The notes beneath the pieces are model-generated. The model had not been told where the DNA came from and did no database searches. It saw only the letters and a list, made by a program, of their open reading frames with translations. Below, one piece after another: positions 21,852 through 32,555 of a DNA stretch of 64,000 nt. Position 1 is the first letter of the stretch; each line of letters starts with the position of its first letter. The position numbers and the translations under genes were made by a program. Source of the stretch: Chalara sp. BL73 (taxonomy: Eukaryota; Ascomycota; Leotiomycetes; Helotiales); assembly GCA_918026815.1 (NCBI GenBank), contig CAKJVC010000066.1, positions 496,001-560,000 of the forward strand, in the 5' to 3' direction.

Positions 21852-22241
21852 GCATATCAACAGGGATTAAATGGAATAAAGCGAACAAATCTGAAAGCCT
21901 TGCCTTGTCCACAAATAAAGCGAACCAGTGCAGCAGTGAATATTAAGAAGTAAAGAAAGTGCATGCAGGATGCCTTACTCTGCAGCTTCTACTTATACAA
22001 TCCCGGAACCCCCACAAGCAAATACCTGGATTTAATACGTACAGTTATGGGGCTTTAGCGATGTACTCCTGGTAGAGATAGCGAGTGTGTTAGCTCTGAA
22101 TCAGTATGAAACTTGTGGATCGAAAAGGATGTGCTATTGTTATTTCGGCCTATGCCGCGCCAAGACCAGACTGAGATCACTTTGAATTTGCCAAAGTAAG
22201 CAAAGAGCGGGGTTCGGTAAAAGGCTTCATATCCCAAGACA

Positions 22242-22403
22242 GACAATCCGCGCCCCGCTCCCAGCCCTTGTCTAATGATCCCTGATCAAAATAAGTGCTG
22301 TCTGTGTTGTTCAGGGATATCAGACAATCCGCGCCCCGCTCCCAGCCTTTGTCTAATGATCCCTGATCAAAATAAGTGCTGTCTGTGTTGTTCAGGGATA
22401 TCA
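22242..22403. repeat. 81-bp tandem duplication
   Basis: Two copies (22242-22322 and 22323-22403) differ at one base. Each contains an inverted pair, TGATCCCTGA near the middle and TCAGGGATA at the end, which could fold as a hairpin. They lie 84 bp upstream of the start of the 621-aa gene, so they may sit in its promoter. Confidence 0.9.
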
Positions 22404-22486
22404 GACAACACAGCGCTAAGCGTCAGCTTGCCAACAATAATACGTTCTTTCTCCATCCCATATCATTCATCTCCTAACATTAAGCT

Positions 22487-24507
22487 ATGGGAGGACTGGT
22501 CAGTACGCTTGACCCCAAGGTTTAATCTTCTCTCCAAAATATCATACGTCTATATTCTTACATACTCCAGGAATTACGCACCTACCAGCAAAGTGTGCAA
22601 AACTTGGTAGGCGTAATCCGACCAAAAGACGCTGTAAGAGGACCACTTCGAGGACGGTCACTAAGGGAGGCTAACACTGTAATTGTAGGCTGTCGCAAAG
22701 CTGATCGAGCAAGTAACGGAGTCAAGTGAATTAGCCTCTCAATCCAATCTAGAAACAATTGTGCAATACTTGCAATCCACCAACTTCTGCTCAGACCCAA
22801 CAAACAGAAACACTGGCAGAGCTACGAACTCCATTGACCAACACAAACACTTTTCGGCGTTTTGCGGCAACTTCGAGAAGCATTATACTCGAATTCAGGG
22901 ATTCATAGAGGAAAGACGCCAACAATGGACTAAGCAGCCCCGTTCTTTCTGGGGACGTGTCGATAGCTTATCTCATTTGAAAATACCAGTCGCTGTCCGC
23001 TGTCTATTTGGGTATATCGAAAATTTCAACGACGAAATAACTATCAGTCCAATACGAAGACGTCTCTCTCTAGCCAGGCTCAATGAGTGTCGAGAAGCTG
23101 TCGAAAGGAGGATTGAATTCTTAGCTCGGGGATCACAAATCAAGATCCGGAAGAGCACCACATACAAGTCAATTTCATATCAAGTTCTGGAAACGCTGGT
23201 TTCCGAGGCGTCTACAGTGAAAACAGTAAAATCGACGTTTCAATCCCGGCTTCGAGCGGGTGAAAAGTACGGCCGGTTGCAAAGCGGAATTCTCATCGCC
23301 CTTGGTGACATTCCTATGAATGGTTTGTAAGTGTTTATTCATTAACTCACTACTTTTATCTTATGGGTACTGTAGAGAAAAGTGCTCTTGGGAAGAGTTC
23401 GAGCTGATTGCAAAATATTGCGATGACGTTTCACCGGAATTTATATTTGGACTGGGCGAAGTAGCGGCCCTGCTGAAGAAGGAAATGTGGGATAGTAGGC
23501 TCGACTTCACGGAATTAGATAGCATTATTAAGTCACAATTGTCACCTATCCCTCATCCAACGGATGATGCAACGAGTAAGGGAAAGACTATTTTTCTACC
23601 ACATTCAACTTGTCCCCCAAGAAGCTTTTCTAATCTAAGGATTTTGATAGGGCAAGACAAGGAGCCTCACCCTTCATCACCATTTCTCAAACGAAAAGTA
23701 GCAGGAAGCCGTGACAGTCCACGGAAGAAGCACTACCGAAATCAGGATACGCAGAGAGATGTAGCAAACACCAACACACAAATTTGTCCGGATAAGCCAC
23801 ATGATGAACGAATGGATACATTGCTCCTTGCAATCGGTATACACAAAGGCCTGAATCACGAACAACAAACTCAGGAGCCAATCACCACAATCTCCACAAA
23901 CAGTCCTGATCACTATAATGCCGTTTCCAACAGTGGCAATCAAGTCCCAGAAACGCCACGTACTAATGCTAGTTCGTGCGCTTTGGATCCGACAACGAGG
24001 CAAAGTACTGGTCCCTGCTCTAATGACAACGCTAGTTATCAACCACAAGATCCAGAGAATCACGCTCGTCAAATCCTTTCAACATCATTGGAAATGTACC
24101 AAACAGCTTCTTTTGACTTCAGTGGTGACCGGATAACTTCATTGTCAACGGCTATAAATCAGGGCGAAGTCTGCGATTTTGACGATGATCCTGCCGCTAT
24201 AAGGAGCGACCCGGCTGCTCTTTCCAACATGAGTCAGGAATTCACCTTCGACTTCAGCGATGATCCGGCTGCCATGCCCGGCACCGGTCATGAATTTACT
24301 TTCAACTTCAGCGACGATCCAGCTGCGATTATAGATACTGGTCATGAATTTAGTTTCAACTTTAGCGATGATCCAGCTGCGATGCCCCAAAGCATGCACT
24401 TTGGCGGAGTAAGCCATGAAGTAGAAGTAAATTTTCGTGGCAGACTATCTAACTCTTCGGACGCAAGTCCTTGGTTGACTTCTCCCGCGCGCCAGATATC
24501 TAGTTAG
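22487..24507 (+). CDS. Unrecognised 621-aa protein with C-terminal FxFSDDPAA repeats
   Basis: Four exons (22487-22519, 22571-22633, 22689-23326, 23376-24507) with introns of 51, 55 and 49 nt give 622 codons in one frame. The N-terminal half looks helical and globular (LDPKELRTYQQSVQNL, FWGRVDSLSHL, FELIAKYCDDVSPEFIFGLG), without a recognised domain. The middle is Ser/Thr/Asn-rich and probably disordered. The C-terminus has three close copies and one or two weaker ones of an 18-aa repeat (HEFTFNFSDDPAA), alternating aromatic and polar residues then an acidic turn. Such repeats may mediate self-assembly or serve as short binding motifs, which is inference. Confidence 0.7.
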
Positions 24508-24720
24508 CAATGGGAATTCTCCGTAATTGAGTGATGAAAGTTTGCGACTGGGGGGTAAGGCGGGGATGGAAGTGCATGTTGATTAAAGCCAAAAAGATAT
24601 AATCTGTTATACTCGCACAAATTTGATCCCAGCCTAGTATTGCATTGATATACTCTTTCAGACTAATAGCAATCATGATTTCCAGCCCTCCACTATATAG
24701 TATTTAATGCCACGATCCTA

Positions 24721-25310
24721 TCACGCTTTAGAGACACATTTCAAGAGTCCGACACCGCCACCTGCTTGAGGATACTCTATCACTAGATCTCCATCCAGGA
24801 TGATTGCCTGGCCGGGCTGCAGACGGATATCTCTCGCATTAGCGTTGATGATCTGATCTGAACTCATTCGATGGGACCCCTCCACAATCCTAAAAAAGCC
24901 ATTTTCGGGACCAAGGGCTTCCTCAACTGCTTTGTATATAAAAACTCGACCCCGCCCTGCTTTTAAACGCTGCAACTGGGTGGGGTTTTGCATCCAGACA
25001 ACAACATCTGCCATATGTATCTTCGCATTCTTGTACTGGCCATGCAATAAATTCTCGAGGTAGTCATCGCTGTCGAGCTACGAGGGTCAGCCTTTAGTCT
25101 CAGGTAACAGAAGGAAGCACTTACATCTAGCCCATTATGCAGAAGTCTATCATTTTCCTTGCCCCAGCCTAACCTCTCGAATCCCAGTGAAGATGTGCCT
25201 TGTTGGAGCTTTCGCAAGTTTTCTACCGAGATTTCTGTCTGCGCCGCCTCTATCTTCTCGCGCGTGGGAGGCGCGCCATCGAGTATCTTGTATCCAGGAT
25301 CGTTCGACAT
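24721..25310 (-). CDS. PhyH/cupin-like protein, 180 aa, two exons
   Basis: Exon 1 (25310-25125) starts MSNDPGYKILDGAPPT. A 47-nt intron (GTAAGT, GCTGAC, CGTAG) joins exon 2 (25077-24721). The C-terminal half resembles the double-stranded beta-helix of phytanoyl-CoA dioxygenase-like proteins: HMADVVVWMQNP, GFFRIVEGSHR, then LQPGQAIILDGDLVIEYP. The full 2-oxoglutarate/iron motif HxD is not apparent, so it may be non-catalytic or bind another ligand. At 180 aa it is shorter than usual PhyH enzymes. Confidence 0.6.
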
Positions 25311-26453
25311 CGCCAATCTTCACGACAGCATAAGTGGTTGAGAGCAGCACGTCGTCTACACCCTAGTATTATCTGCTCAAGATTTCTTGGAGGGGTAGGA
25401 GGATGCCTCGCTTAAGATAAGAAATTCACGTGATAATATTTTTTGGGAGTCGCCACGTAAGAACATCATCAACGTGGCATAACAGTAATTTGGAGCATAA
25501 TGTACTTTCGCTCGTCCCAGAGCCTTCTCCATATTCGTGCCTTAGGCAGTTTTGTACCCCTCCATGACGGCTGACTTCCAGCCTGATTGCTTGCACAAGG
25601 CTGTGGTCGGCTTCAAGAACAGGTATACTTTGTTCCCCACAACTCTTCCGAGTGAAAGAATTCCTACCAATAAAAGCACATTCAAAGTGCCTTTCCATAT
25701 TATGACACGTCGCGTTCAACGAAAACAAGACATCGAAGCCAAATATAAAAAGAATTCAGACACTACTTTAGACATGCACCGTGTAGCATGTTATTAGTGA
25801 TCAGAGATGTGAAATATAAGGGGGCAGCATGCAGTCGATGGGATTTACCCCGAGGATATTTCACCAAGAGTGGCATTTCCTTGGGGAAACTCGTGGGAAG
25901 CCTGATGGGGAACCTTGGCAAAAATTATGCACTGTGATGATGTGCATTGTACATGCCACATTGTTGGTGTTTCTAGCCACCCTCCGGGGGCGAAAGTTCG
26001 CACAAAGGAGAGTCACAGAGCATACACAATCTGTTTTCGGGCGGCAAAACACGCTCTCGCGACCACCGTTGGCTTGTGGGTATGCCTAAAGGGCCAGGGC
26101 CATGATGACTGAAGTATTTTGAGTTGCCTTCAGTAGTGAGGCCACAGGTTAGTTAGCATCAGCATCTCCCACAAGCTAGTCTTCTGTATTATATCGAAGA
26201 CACATACAGTGCCCTTCACACCCCCCCACCCCGGAGTCAGGGTCACTTACCCTCCCTCCCATAGTCGATGCATATGCACACCCATATCGGCGCCGGATAC
26301 CTTCTATCGAAAGTAGAGTCACAGGGGACCAACCAATTCTATATAAAAGGCCTCATTAACAGGTTGGAATTCACTGCTCTCTTCTAGCTTTTCTGCAACA
26401 CACCAATCGTCTTGAATTAAAACACACAAAACCCCAAAACCAAAGCAATCATT
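25311..26453. other. Intergenic, with a short MADS exon 2 relic and a promoter
   Basis: A stretch of about 25 bp at 25727-25751 (GACATCGAAGCCAAATAT) matches exon 2 of the MADS mini gene at 13.7 kb with one mismatch. It may be a fragment of a further copy. GC-rich frames at 25829-26112 overlap on both strands and have no recognisable content. The right part carries the promoter and CA-rich leader of the gene at 26454. Confidence 0.4.
26338..26350 (+). promoter_or_regulatory. TATA box of the 26454 gene
   Basis: TTCTATATAAAAGG lies about 110 bp upstream of the start codon, followed by a C/A-rich leader that is typical of strongly expressed fungal genes. Confidence 0.55.
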
Positions 26454-26660
26454 ATGACTGACAGAAAGGGCGGCAACATCATCGACCCCTCGGTCATCGA
26501 CAACCTCATCAAGCAGGGCGAAGAGAGTCAGAAGGCCCGCGAGGCTGCTATGGAGAAACGTCGCAAAGAGGAGGAGGATGCGAAGAAGGCGGAGGTAATG
26601 AAGAAGCTGTCAGAGGATGCCGGGACTACCTCCCAGACTGCTCGACGCAAGGGTATCTAA
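26454..26660 (+). CDS. Small highly charged protein (68 aa), paralogue of 6722-6982
   Basis: This single-exon ATG frame begins MTDRKGGNIIDPSVID, runs through a helix rich in Glu/Lys/Arg (MEKRRKEEEDAKKAEVMKK) and ends SEDAGTTSQTARRKGI. Helical propensity suggests a small coiled coil. It sits 0.5 kb upstream of an APH-like kinase gene in the same direction, while its paralogue at 6.7-7.0 kb is beside another APH-like gene. A clear TATA box and leader support expression. Function is unknown. Confidence 0.65.
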   Translation: MTDRKGGNIIDPSVIDNLIKQGEESQKAREAAMEKRRKEEEDAKKAEVMKKLSEDAGTTSQTARRKGI

Positions 26661-27157
26661 GATGCTCCCGAACTGGCAGAAGTATGTCGCAACAGCCTTA
26701 ATTACCAGCTTCACTAATCGTGAATAAGGGACCCAACTGGATCCTCATGCTCATTCTGGTGGCCGTGTGAAGAAGACATAGTGTCTGTTATAGGCTCCTT
26801 GGTTTGGCTACTGTTCCGAGTCTTTCGGTGGTTACACTTGTTTAGAATCCGTACTGAATTTGTACATCCATACTCATTTTTAAAACCGCATTTCCTCAAC
26901 TCTGGTGGATTTAGATGTTGACTGACACCTATGGGTTTTTTGTGTTGCTTTTCATGATTTGACAAGGAACCCCATTTGATTTTCCAAACACCTCATTGGC
27001 TGCCAAGACGTGATGTATAGATCCCTGAAGCAACTGTGGCTCATTTGTGTGTCCGCGCCAGGGGTTAACCGCCTTGACAACAGCTTAAAAGGCCCTCACT
27101 CCAGCACACCTCCAATGCATTCGTTCTCTTTCTCTTCATGCTCTTCTACCCACCAAG

Positions 27158-28522
27158 ATGATACCTTTTGATTTCATCGCCCAGAAAAACGCCCAGGAGG
27201 AGCAAAACGCATTTATTCGCAAGTTCGTTGAGGCAACAAGTGAGATTGTGTCTTTTGTTGACAGCCGCCTTGGGTGGAACGAGTCCGGAGAGTTCCTCGA
27301 TTACTTGAAAGGCTCATTCAACCTTAGCATCGCCGTTAGGAATAGGGACACCGGCGAGCGTGTCCTTATTCGCTTCCCGTTTCCGGGGAAGATATACGAG
27401 CCATGGCGAGAGAAAAAGGTTAAAAACGAGGTCATGATCATGAACTATCTTTCTGAGTATACGAGCATCCCTGTTCCGCGTGTCCATCACTGGGGTCTCA
27501 CTAAAGAGAGTCCACAGCAGCTGGGGCCGTTTATGATCGAGGAGTTTATAGAAGGAGAAAACCTCGGCGATATCCTGAAAAAACCCACCGAGAACGAGGC
27601 TGATCCTGCTATTTTAGATCCAGATATTGACGAGACAAAGCTTAATATCGTTTACGAACAAGTCGCTAGCTTTATGCTAGAGCTTTCGCGCCTGGAATTC
27701 TCGCGTATTGGGGCTATCTCCAAAGACACCGTATCTGGCGAGTGGACCGTTGTAGACCCACCACTAACGTACGATATGAACGAAGTTGTCGGCTTCGCTG
27801 GATTTCCCGCCGACCACTTCGGTACCATGACGTCATTCGCTCGTTCGAGTGATTTCTTTGCAGCACGCGCGCAATGCTTGCAGGTACATTTGGAGACGCA
27901 GCGCAACATAGCTTTCGAAAATGAAGGCATCACTTGGAACCGGTACGTCGCGCGACACTGCTTCGGCAAGCTAATCCCTACGCACGGTACTATCGACAAC
28001 TCCGGGCCGTTCCGAGTCTTTTGTGACGATCTACGGCCTTCGAACATGCTTGTAAATCCTAAGACGATGCGCATTACCGCTTTGCTCGACTTTGAGTTTA
28101 CGAATGTCATGCCCGCCCAATTCGCCTACGATTTGCCTTGGTGGCTTATACTTCAGCCGCCAGGCATCGGAGTGAGTGAAGGAAAGCAGGAATTCCTGGA
28201 TCTTCTCGAGCCGAGGAAGGAGCAGTTTATCAACGCAATGGAGCGCGTCGAGGCCAAGTCAGCTCTACCAGCTGAGGAGCCGCGCCTCTCGGCTCGAATG
28301 CGGGAGTCATGGGACAGCGAGCGCTTCTGGTTCAACCTTGCGTCGAGGAGCAGCTTCGACGTCGACCAAATCTTCTGGGAGGTTTTGTATAAGGAAGGCC
28401 TAGGCGAGGCGATGTTGGACACAGCGACACTTGCTGGGAAAGAGGAATTCCTGAAACGGAAAAGGGATCAGTTCGAAGCGTATTTGGCAGAGAAGCAGAA
28501 TGACACGCGCTTTGATACGTAA
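27158..28522 (+). CDS. Aminoglycoside-phosphotransferase-like (APH) family protein, 454 aa
   Basis: This is a single exon from MIPFDFIAQ. Kinase-like features include VLIRFPFPG in the N-lobe, an ExxIMNYL-type helix, IPVPRVHHWG and GPFMIEEFIEGENL at the hinge, the catalytic loop CDDLRPSN at about residues 289-296, and LLDFEFTNV near 309 as the metal-binding motif, then LPWWLIL. This matches fungal APH-family proteins of about 450-550 aa. The substrate is unknown. GC content and codon use are higher than in the 14-25 kb cluster, which hints at a different origin. It pairs with the small charged gene just upstream. Confidence 0.88.
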   Translation: MIPFDFIAQKNAQEEQNAFIRKFVEATSEIVSFVDSRLGWNESGEFLDYLKGSFNLSIAVRNRDTGERVLIRFPFPGKIYEPWREKKVKNEVMIMNYLSEYTSIPVPRVHHWGLTKESPQQLGPFMIEEFIEGENLGDILKKPTENEADPAILDPDIDETKLNIVYEQVASFMLELSRLEFSRIGAISKDTVSGEWTVVDPPLTYDMNEVVGFAGFPADHFGTMTSFARSSDFFAARAQCLQVHLETQRNIAFENEGITWNRYVARHCFGKLIPTHGTIDNSGPFRVFCDDLRPSNMLVNPKTMRITALLDFEFTNVMPAQFAYDLPWWLILQPPGIGVSEGKQEFLDLLEPRKEQFINAMERVEAKSALPAEEPRLSARMRESWDSERFWFNLASRSSFDVDQIFWEVLYKEGLGEAMLDTATLAGKEEFLKRKRDQFEAYLAEKQNDTRFDT

Positions 28523-28715
28523 AAACGCTGTAAAAAGTTTGGAGTTTTGATATGATTCAGTTTCTTATATAGGAGCAATTTCAAGTTGAAGCACGAAAGG
28601 TTAATTTACCAACACTAGACAAAGTTCAAGAAGAGCTTATACCGGTTTATCTTGAGAATATCTCTGTTCGCGTGCTGCTACTTATGTCCCGTAGTGAGAT
28701 TGCCAGATCGTCTAA

Positions 28716-29125
28716 GCAATGCTTAAATAGAAGAGTCCCCTCAATCCAAAATCCGATTTGGCTCCCTTATGCTATTCTAATTATAGGAGCCGAGCGGGGG
28801 CCAAATTAGGGGTTTTCTTATTTCCTTTAAAGAAGAGGAGAGCGGCGATGGCGAGCATAAACTGGAATGGCGCTCGATAAGTGAGACGGAAAATAGAAAC
28901 CAGTACTAGACAGGGGTTTCTCGATTGTAGCAATCATTAAACCCCAGCTATCTTCATTTCTCAAAAACCAGTAGCCTGAATGCTATCTTATAGGATTCCG
29001 CGACCAAACTACGCCACCATGTCTCAAGCCGAAACCCATTTTTTTACCCAATCGCTGATACCAGCATCCCACATTTCTAGGGCAATGCTTAGATAGAAGG
29101 GTCCCTTCAATCCAGGGTCCGATTT
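28716..29125 (+). repeat. Direct repeat pair, about 45 bp each
   Basis: 28716-28760 and 29082-29125 share the order GCAATGCTTA, ATAGAAG, GTCCC, TCAATCCA and TCCGATTT with a few substitutions. The second copy abuts the APH-like relic, so the repeats may mark an insertion or recombination. Confidence 0.75.
29020..29080 (-). pseudogene. Relic of an APH-like kinase gene
   Basis: The minus strand reads EMWDAGISDWVKKWVSA. The intact gene has EMWDAGIDDWVKKYEF at about residues 369-384 (9208-9255), and the DNA match continues for about 60 bp. Nothing recognisable of the rest of the gene is nearby, so this is a short duplicated fragment. Confidence 0.75.
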
Positions 29126-29672
29126 AGAACAGGGGCAGTTAGCTCTGGGTCGACATCGAGTTCCAGCTTTTAAATGGACGATCATTTCGACGCCAGCACA
29201 TTGCGCCGAGCCTATCACAAGAGTATCACGAATTAGTTGGATAGCATTCTTTGCTGTAGACAGAGATGCAACGAAGGAGCCAGCATCAAGATATCTTTAA
29301 TTCAACATGCTGTTATGAATAGTTATCGAGAGACAATACATGTGCAACTGGAATTTGGAGCCAGAGCATGATATGCCTCAGACAAATACTTCTGCACTTC
29401 TCTGCACATTTTCTGGCATCTGAACATTCAGGGAGGGAGAGCAATAAATGTGAAGTTCACAAAGTATCGCTTTATGCTGGTCAACTTGAACACAATTTTA
29501 TGACATTCTCGCCTTGGTCATAATAGAAGACGCCAGAAATGATCCCGGGCTTGCAATTCCTCTTTCTCTGTTGCAGCCTTTTGACCTGCTAGGCCGGGAA
29601 ATCGTGTGCAAGATAGCAAACACTAAACTCGCTTCCTTTTAATCTCATTCTTCTCTTCGAGGTTAACCAGTG

Positions 29673-31419
29673 CTATCTCTTGGAGCGATGCCTCTCATAG
29701 GAACTCTGATTTTCATACCGCGCAGCTTTGGAAGCTGTCTTTGCCGATGACTTCGTACGTTTATTGGAAGTTGTGATCGTCGTGTACGTATCGAGAGCAA
29801 GTTCATCTGCTGAGGTCTCGGACTCCTGGTTTTGATCCATGTTTGAGTAGTAATCGGATGAGTTGAAGGTTGAGGGCTGAGACTCTATGGGCTCGCCATT
29901 ATAACTGAATGATGGGAAAGTGGACGTATAGCCTTGAAAATCTTGTTGTGATGTGTAGAGCTGATCATCTACCGGATCTTCTGCCACCGTGTTTTGTGTG
30001 TATATAGCCTCCTGTGTATATGTATAGTTCGGCGCATGTAGAGTATCTTGTGTATCTGCGGAGTCGTCGACGTCGTCGTGATCGGATGTCCCATACAAAG
30101 GCTCGATGTTCTTGACACTTGCTCTTTCATTTGCCGTTGTGATAAATGAATCACGCTGTACTTGAGCCCAGTCCCTGGCATTGCGGAATGCGGTTGCACC
30201 CTGCCGAAAGGAGTCAGGGTCGCTTGTTAATGCATAGGCTTTGACCTGAGTCATGTGGTACTCGGTAGATCCATCAGGCGCCTGCATAGGATGAGTGGTG
30301 TACATCTGGAGTGTGCCAGTCCCAGCATGGTAAGTCGTGGAAATTGTGTAGGCATTGCCGTCGTATACAGGCTCATCTTCCCCGTATGACTGCAGCTTAT
30401 GCATAGCACGAGCACCCAAAGCACCGTTATAACAAGCTTGTCGTTTCGCCACATCTGCAGCTCCTTTTGGCGCTTTCGCCTCCAAGAAAAAGTTGGGTGC
30501 TACTGGAGCTGTTCGATGTCCCGTAGGGATGATGAAAGGTCCCAAGTCTTCTTGGACCTGCTTGTCGATTTCCTCAATACGAGCTCCATCGTAAAAGTCT
30601 GGTTTGCCGTCGACGGTAGCACCGCCAGCTATTGGGTCAAGCCGTGTAAATTGCAGATTCTGTTTGTTTGGAATATCCGAGCGGCCACATATTATAGGAA
30701 TCAAGTCTCTCATTACTTCACCCTCATCAATCACCCGATTATTTTTCCGCTTGAAGTCCCGGACAAACGAATTAGGAAATTGGGAAGGTGAAAGAGATGG
30801 TCTCGCTTGTGGCAAGATTCGATTGAGTTCGTCTAGAGTGTCTGGCTCTGGAGTCTCGCGGTTATCGGGATAGTCATACTCTTCAGGATAAACATTGTGG
30901 TCGATGAGGTGTTGTTCGAAATCGTTGTCATAGGCAGAAGATCGTCTGGTCTTCGATGATGTGCTTGTCGGCGCAGTAGATTTGGTATGCTTACTGCTAG
31001 AGCTTCCGGAGTAACGGCTCGAGCCCATCGCGTGTGAAATATGGACGTCTGCTGGCGTCGGATACTGAAAGATTAGCAAAGACCAATAACCTTTGGCAAT
31101 TCCAACCTACGCTTCGCAGATCACGCAGGTCTGGACCGCCGTGTCTAGCAAATCTTTTGATCTCCTTAAAAGTACCTTCCAGGTGTACGCATTGAGGTGC
31201 TACAGCAGGTTGAAGGCGGTTGATTTGACTTGTTCTTCGATCGAGCTCCTTCAATGCTCGGCGAGTAAGCCACACCTTCGAGAGAGAGTCGTAAAATTTC
31301 GCAGAATGGAGCTTGTACCGTTTTGGAGCATGTAGTTCGAACGGTCTATCAGTCGTTAGGTCTGCTTCTGCGTGATTTCTCTTTCGACACAGTGTTATCT
31401 GCTCTCGGGTGCTGGACAT
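29673..31419 (-). CDS. 566-aa protein with PD-(D/E)XK-like motif (DUF7924-like)
   Basis: Exon 1 (31419-31111) starts MSSTREQITLCRKR and holds LTRRALKELDRRTSQ and FARHGGPDLRDLR. A 46-nt intron with GTAGGT donor and GCTAAT branch joins exon 2 (31064-29673) in phase. Exon 2 has a Ser/Thr-rich linker, then YDNDFEQHLIDHNVYPEEY, GKPDFYDGA and PNFFLEAKAPKG. The PD followed some 35 residues later by E-A-K fits a PD-(D/E)XK nuclease core. The family is widespread in ascomycete genomes as large hypothetical proteins. I assign it from memory of the pattern, so the family name is tentative. The C-terminus is Tyr/Ser/Gln-rich and probably disordered. Confidence 0.7.
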
Positions 31420-32509
31420 TGGAGTTTTTTGATGAGTTGATGCGAACAGCTGAAGGTATAATCCGGAGGCCTCTTGGACACAGAGCAAGGTGGGGGTTCT
31501 GAGGACGTGTTGGATGTTTCGTGTGATTGGATATAAATTGCTGCGCTTCGGATGCGCAGTCAGCTGATTGTTTTATCTTATCGTAACAAGGGATTCAATT
31601 AGAAGCTACACCTAAATTGGCCAATTGCGGCTTGTGCCGCTGGGCTTGGATAGAAACGACCAATGAAACCCACGAATCTATCCTTGGAGCTGGAGCTCTG
31701 CACTTATGCACGATAAGCGCCAGGCAATCTCACAATTGTGCAACTAGAAGATCTAATTGCCAATCATTTTTGTGTGCACGAATAGGTGGCCGCTCACTCG
31801 CAGCATCCCCGCCTGCTCATGTGAGTTAACGCTATATGTAGACTTGATTGGCTCCGCCACAGCAAGTTAGTTGGCAATAGCGTAGAAGGATAGACATGCA
31901 CCCAGTGAGTCATGCCTCAGCACAGACGGCATTCTGTATTTACCGTTCATTGGATGCAAGAAATTGTGTGTTGAACACCCCAATCACGTCTCAATTTCTT
32001 TGTCATGTCAAGTAGGCAAATGAGCCGCACTGTGACTTGCATGGTAGGGAGCCTGAAGGGTCTCCTACGAGGAATTCGGCTGCCGTACTCGGTATTGCGG
32101 GTGTGGCTGGCCAGTACCATGGTCAATGCGCCTTAGCAGCAAGCCGCGAATCCAACTACCACCTTCTGATTCGAGCCGCTGACTCAAATGGTAGCGGACA
32201 AAGTGGGAACTTGTACAGTCCTTAAGCCATTCAGGTCGATCCGAGAAACCGATAACTGTCAAGTAGCAGTAACAAGCATTAATTGGTACTGAATGCTTGC
32301 AGATGGACCAACCGACATTTTGATTTAACCTGCTTAATCGTTTGCATATGCACACTCACCAAAGTTTGAGCCAGGCTTCTAGTGTTGCGAGAATACAAAA
32401 TTCTACTGCAGCCTGGAGCAATGTCTATATAAAGAGACATAGAGTGACTATGTCCTAAATGTCCAGTACACCAAAGAACTTCTAAATTATAAAGTTGCGA
32501 GATTCGCTC
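31420..32509. other. Intergenic
   Basis: This contains the promoter of the minus-strand gene ending at 29673 and otherwise nothing I can support. Short plus-strand frames at 31617-31829 and 32037-32225 have no recognised features. Confidence 0.4.
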
Positions 32510-32511
32510 TA

Positions 32512-32555
32512 ACGTCCCTCCCTGCGTGCCGAGAAACCCTACGTGCCGAGAAAAA
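32512..32555 (+). repeat. Left 44-bp inverted repeat
   Basis: This is the inverted partner of 39619-39662. It contains CGTGCCGAGAAA twice as an internal sub-repeat. Confidence 0.85.

Larger units (their letters stand above)
28523..29672. other. Intergenic with direct repeats and a kinase relic
   Basis: No intact gene is seen. A pair of direct repeats of about 45 bp lies at 28716-28760 and 29082-29125 (core GCAATGCTTA-ATAGAAG). A relic of an APH-like gene lies between and against the second repeat. Confidence 0.5.

Noticed and set aside
25829..26112. Overlapping GC-rich frames on both strands
   Set aside because: No domain, no splice or promoter support, and three competing frames in the same bases.
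32037..32225. Plus-strand 62-aa frame with faint likeness to 42627-42830
   Set aside because: Only a short shared AADS stretch; composition and context do not support a gene.
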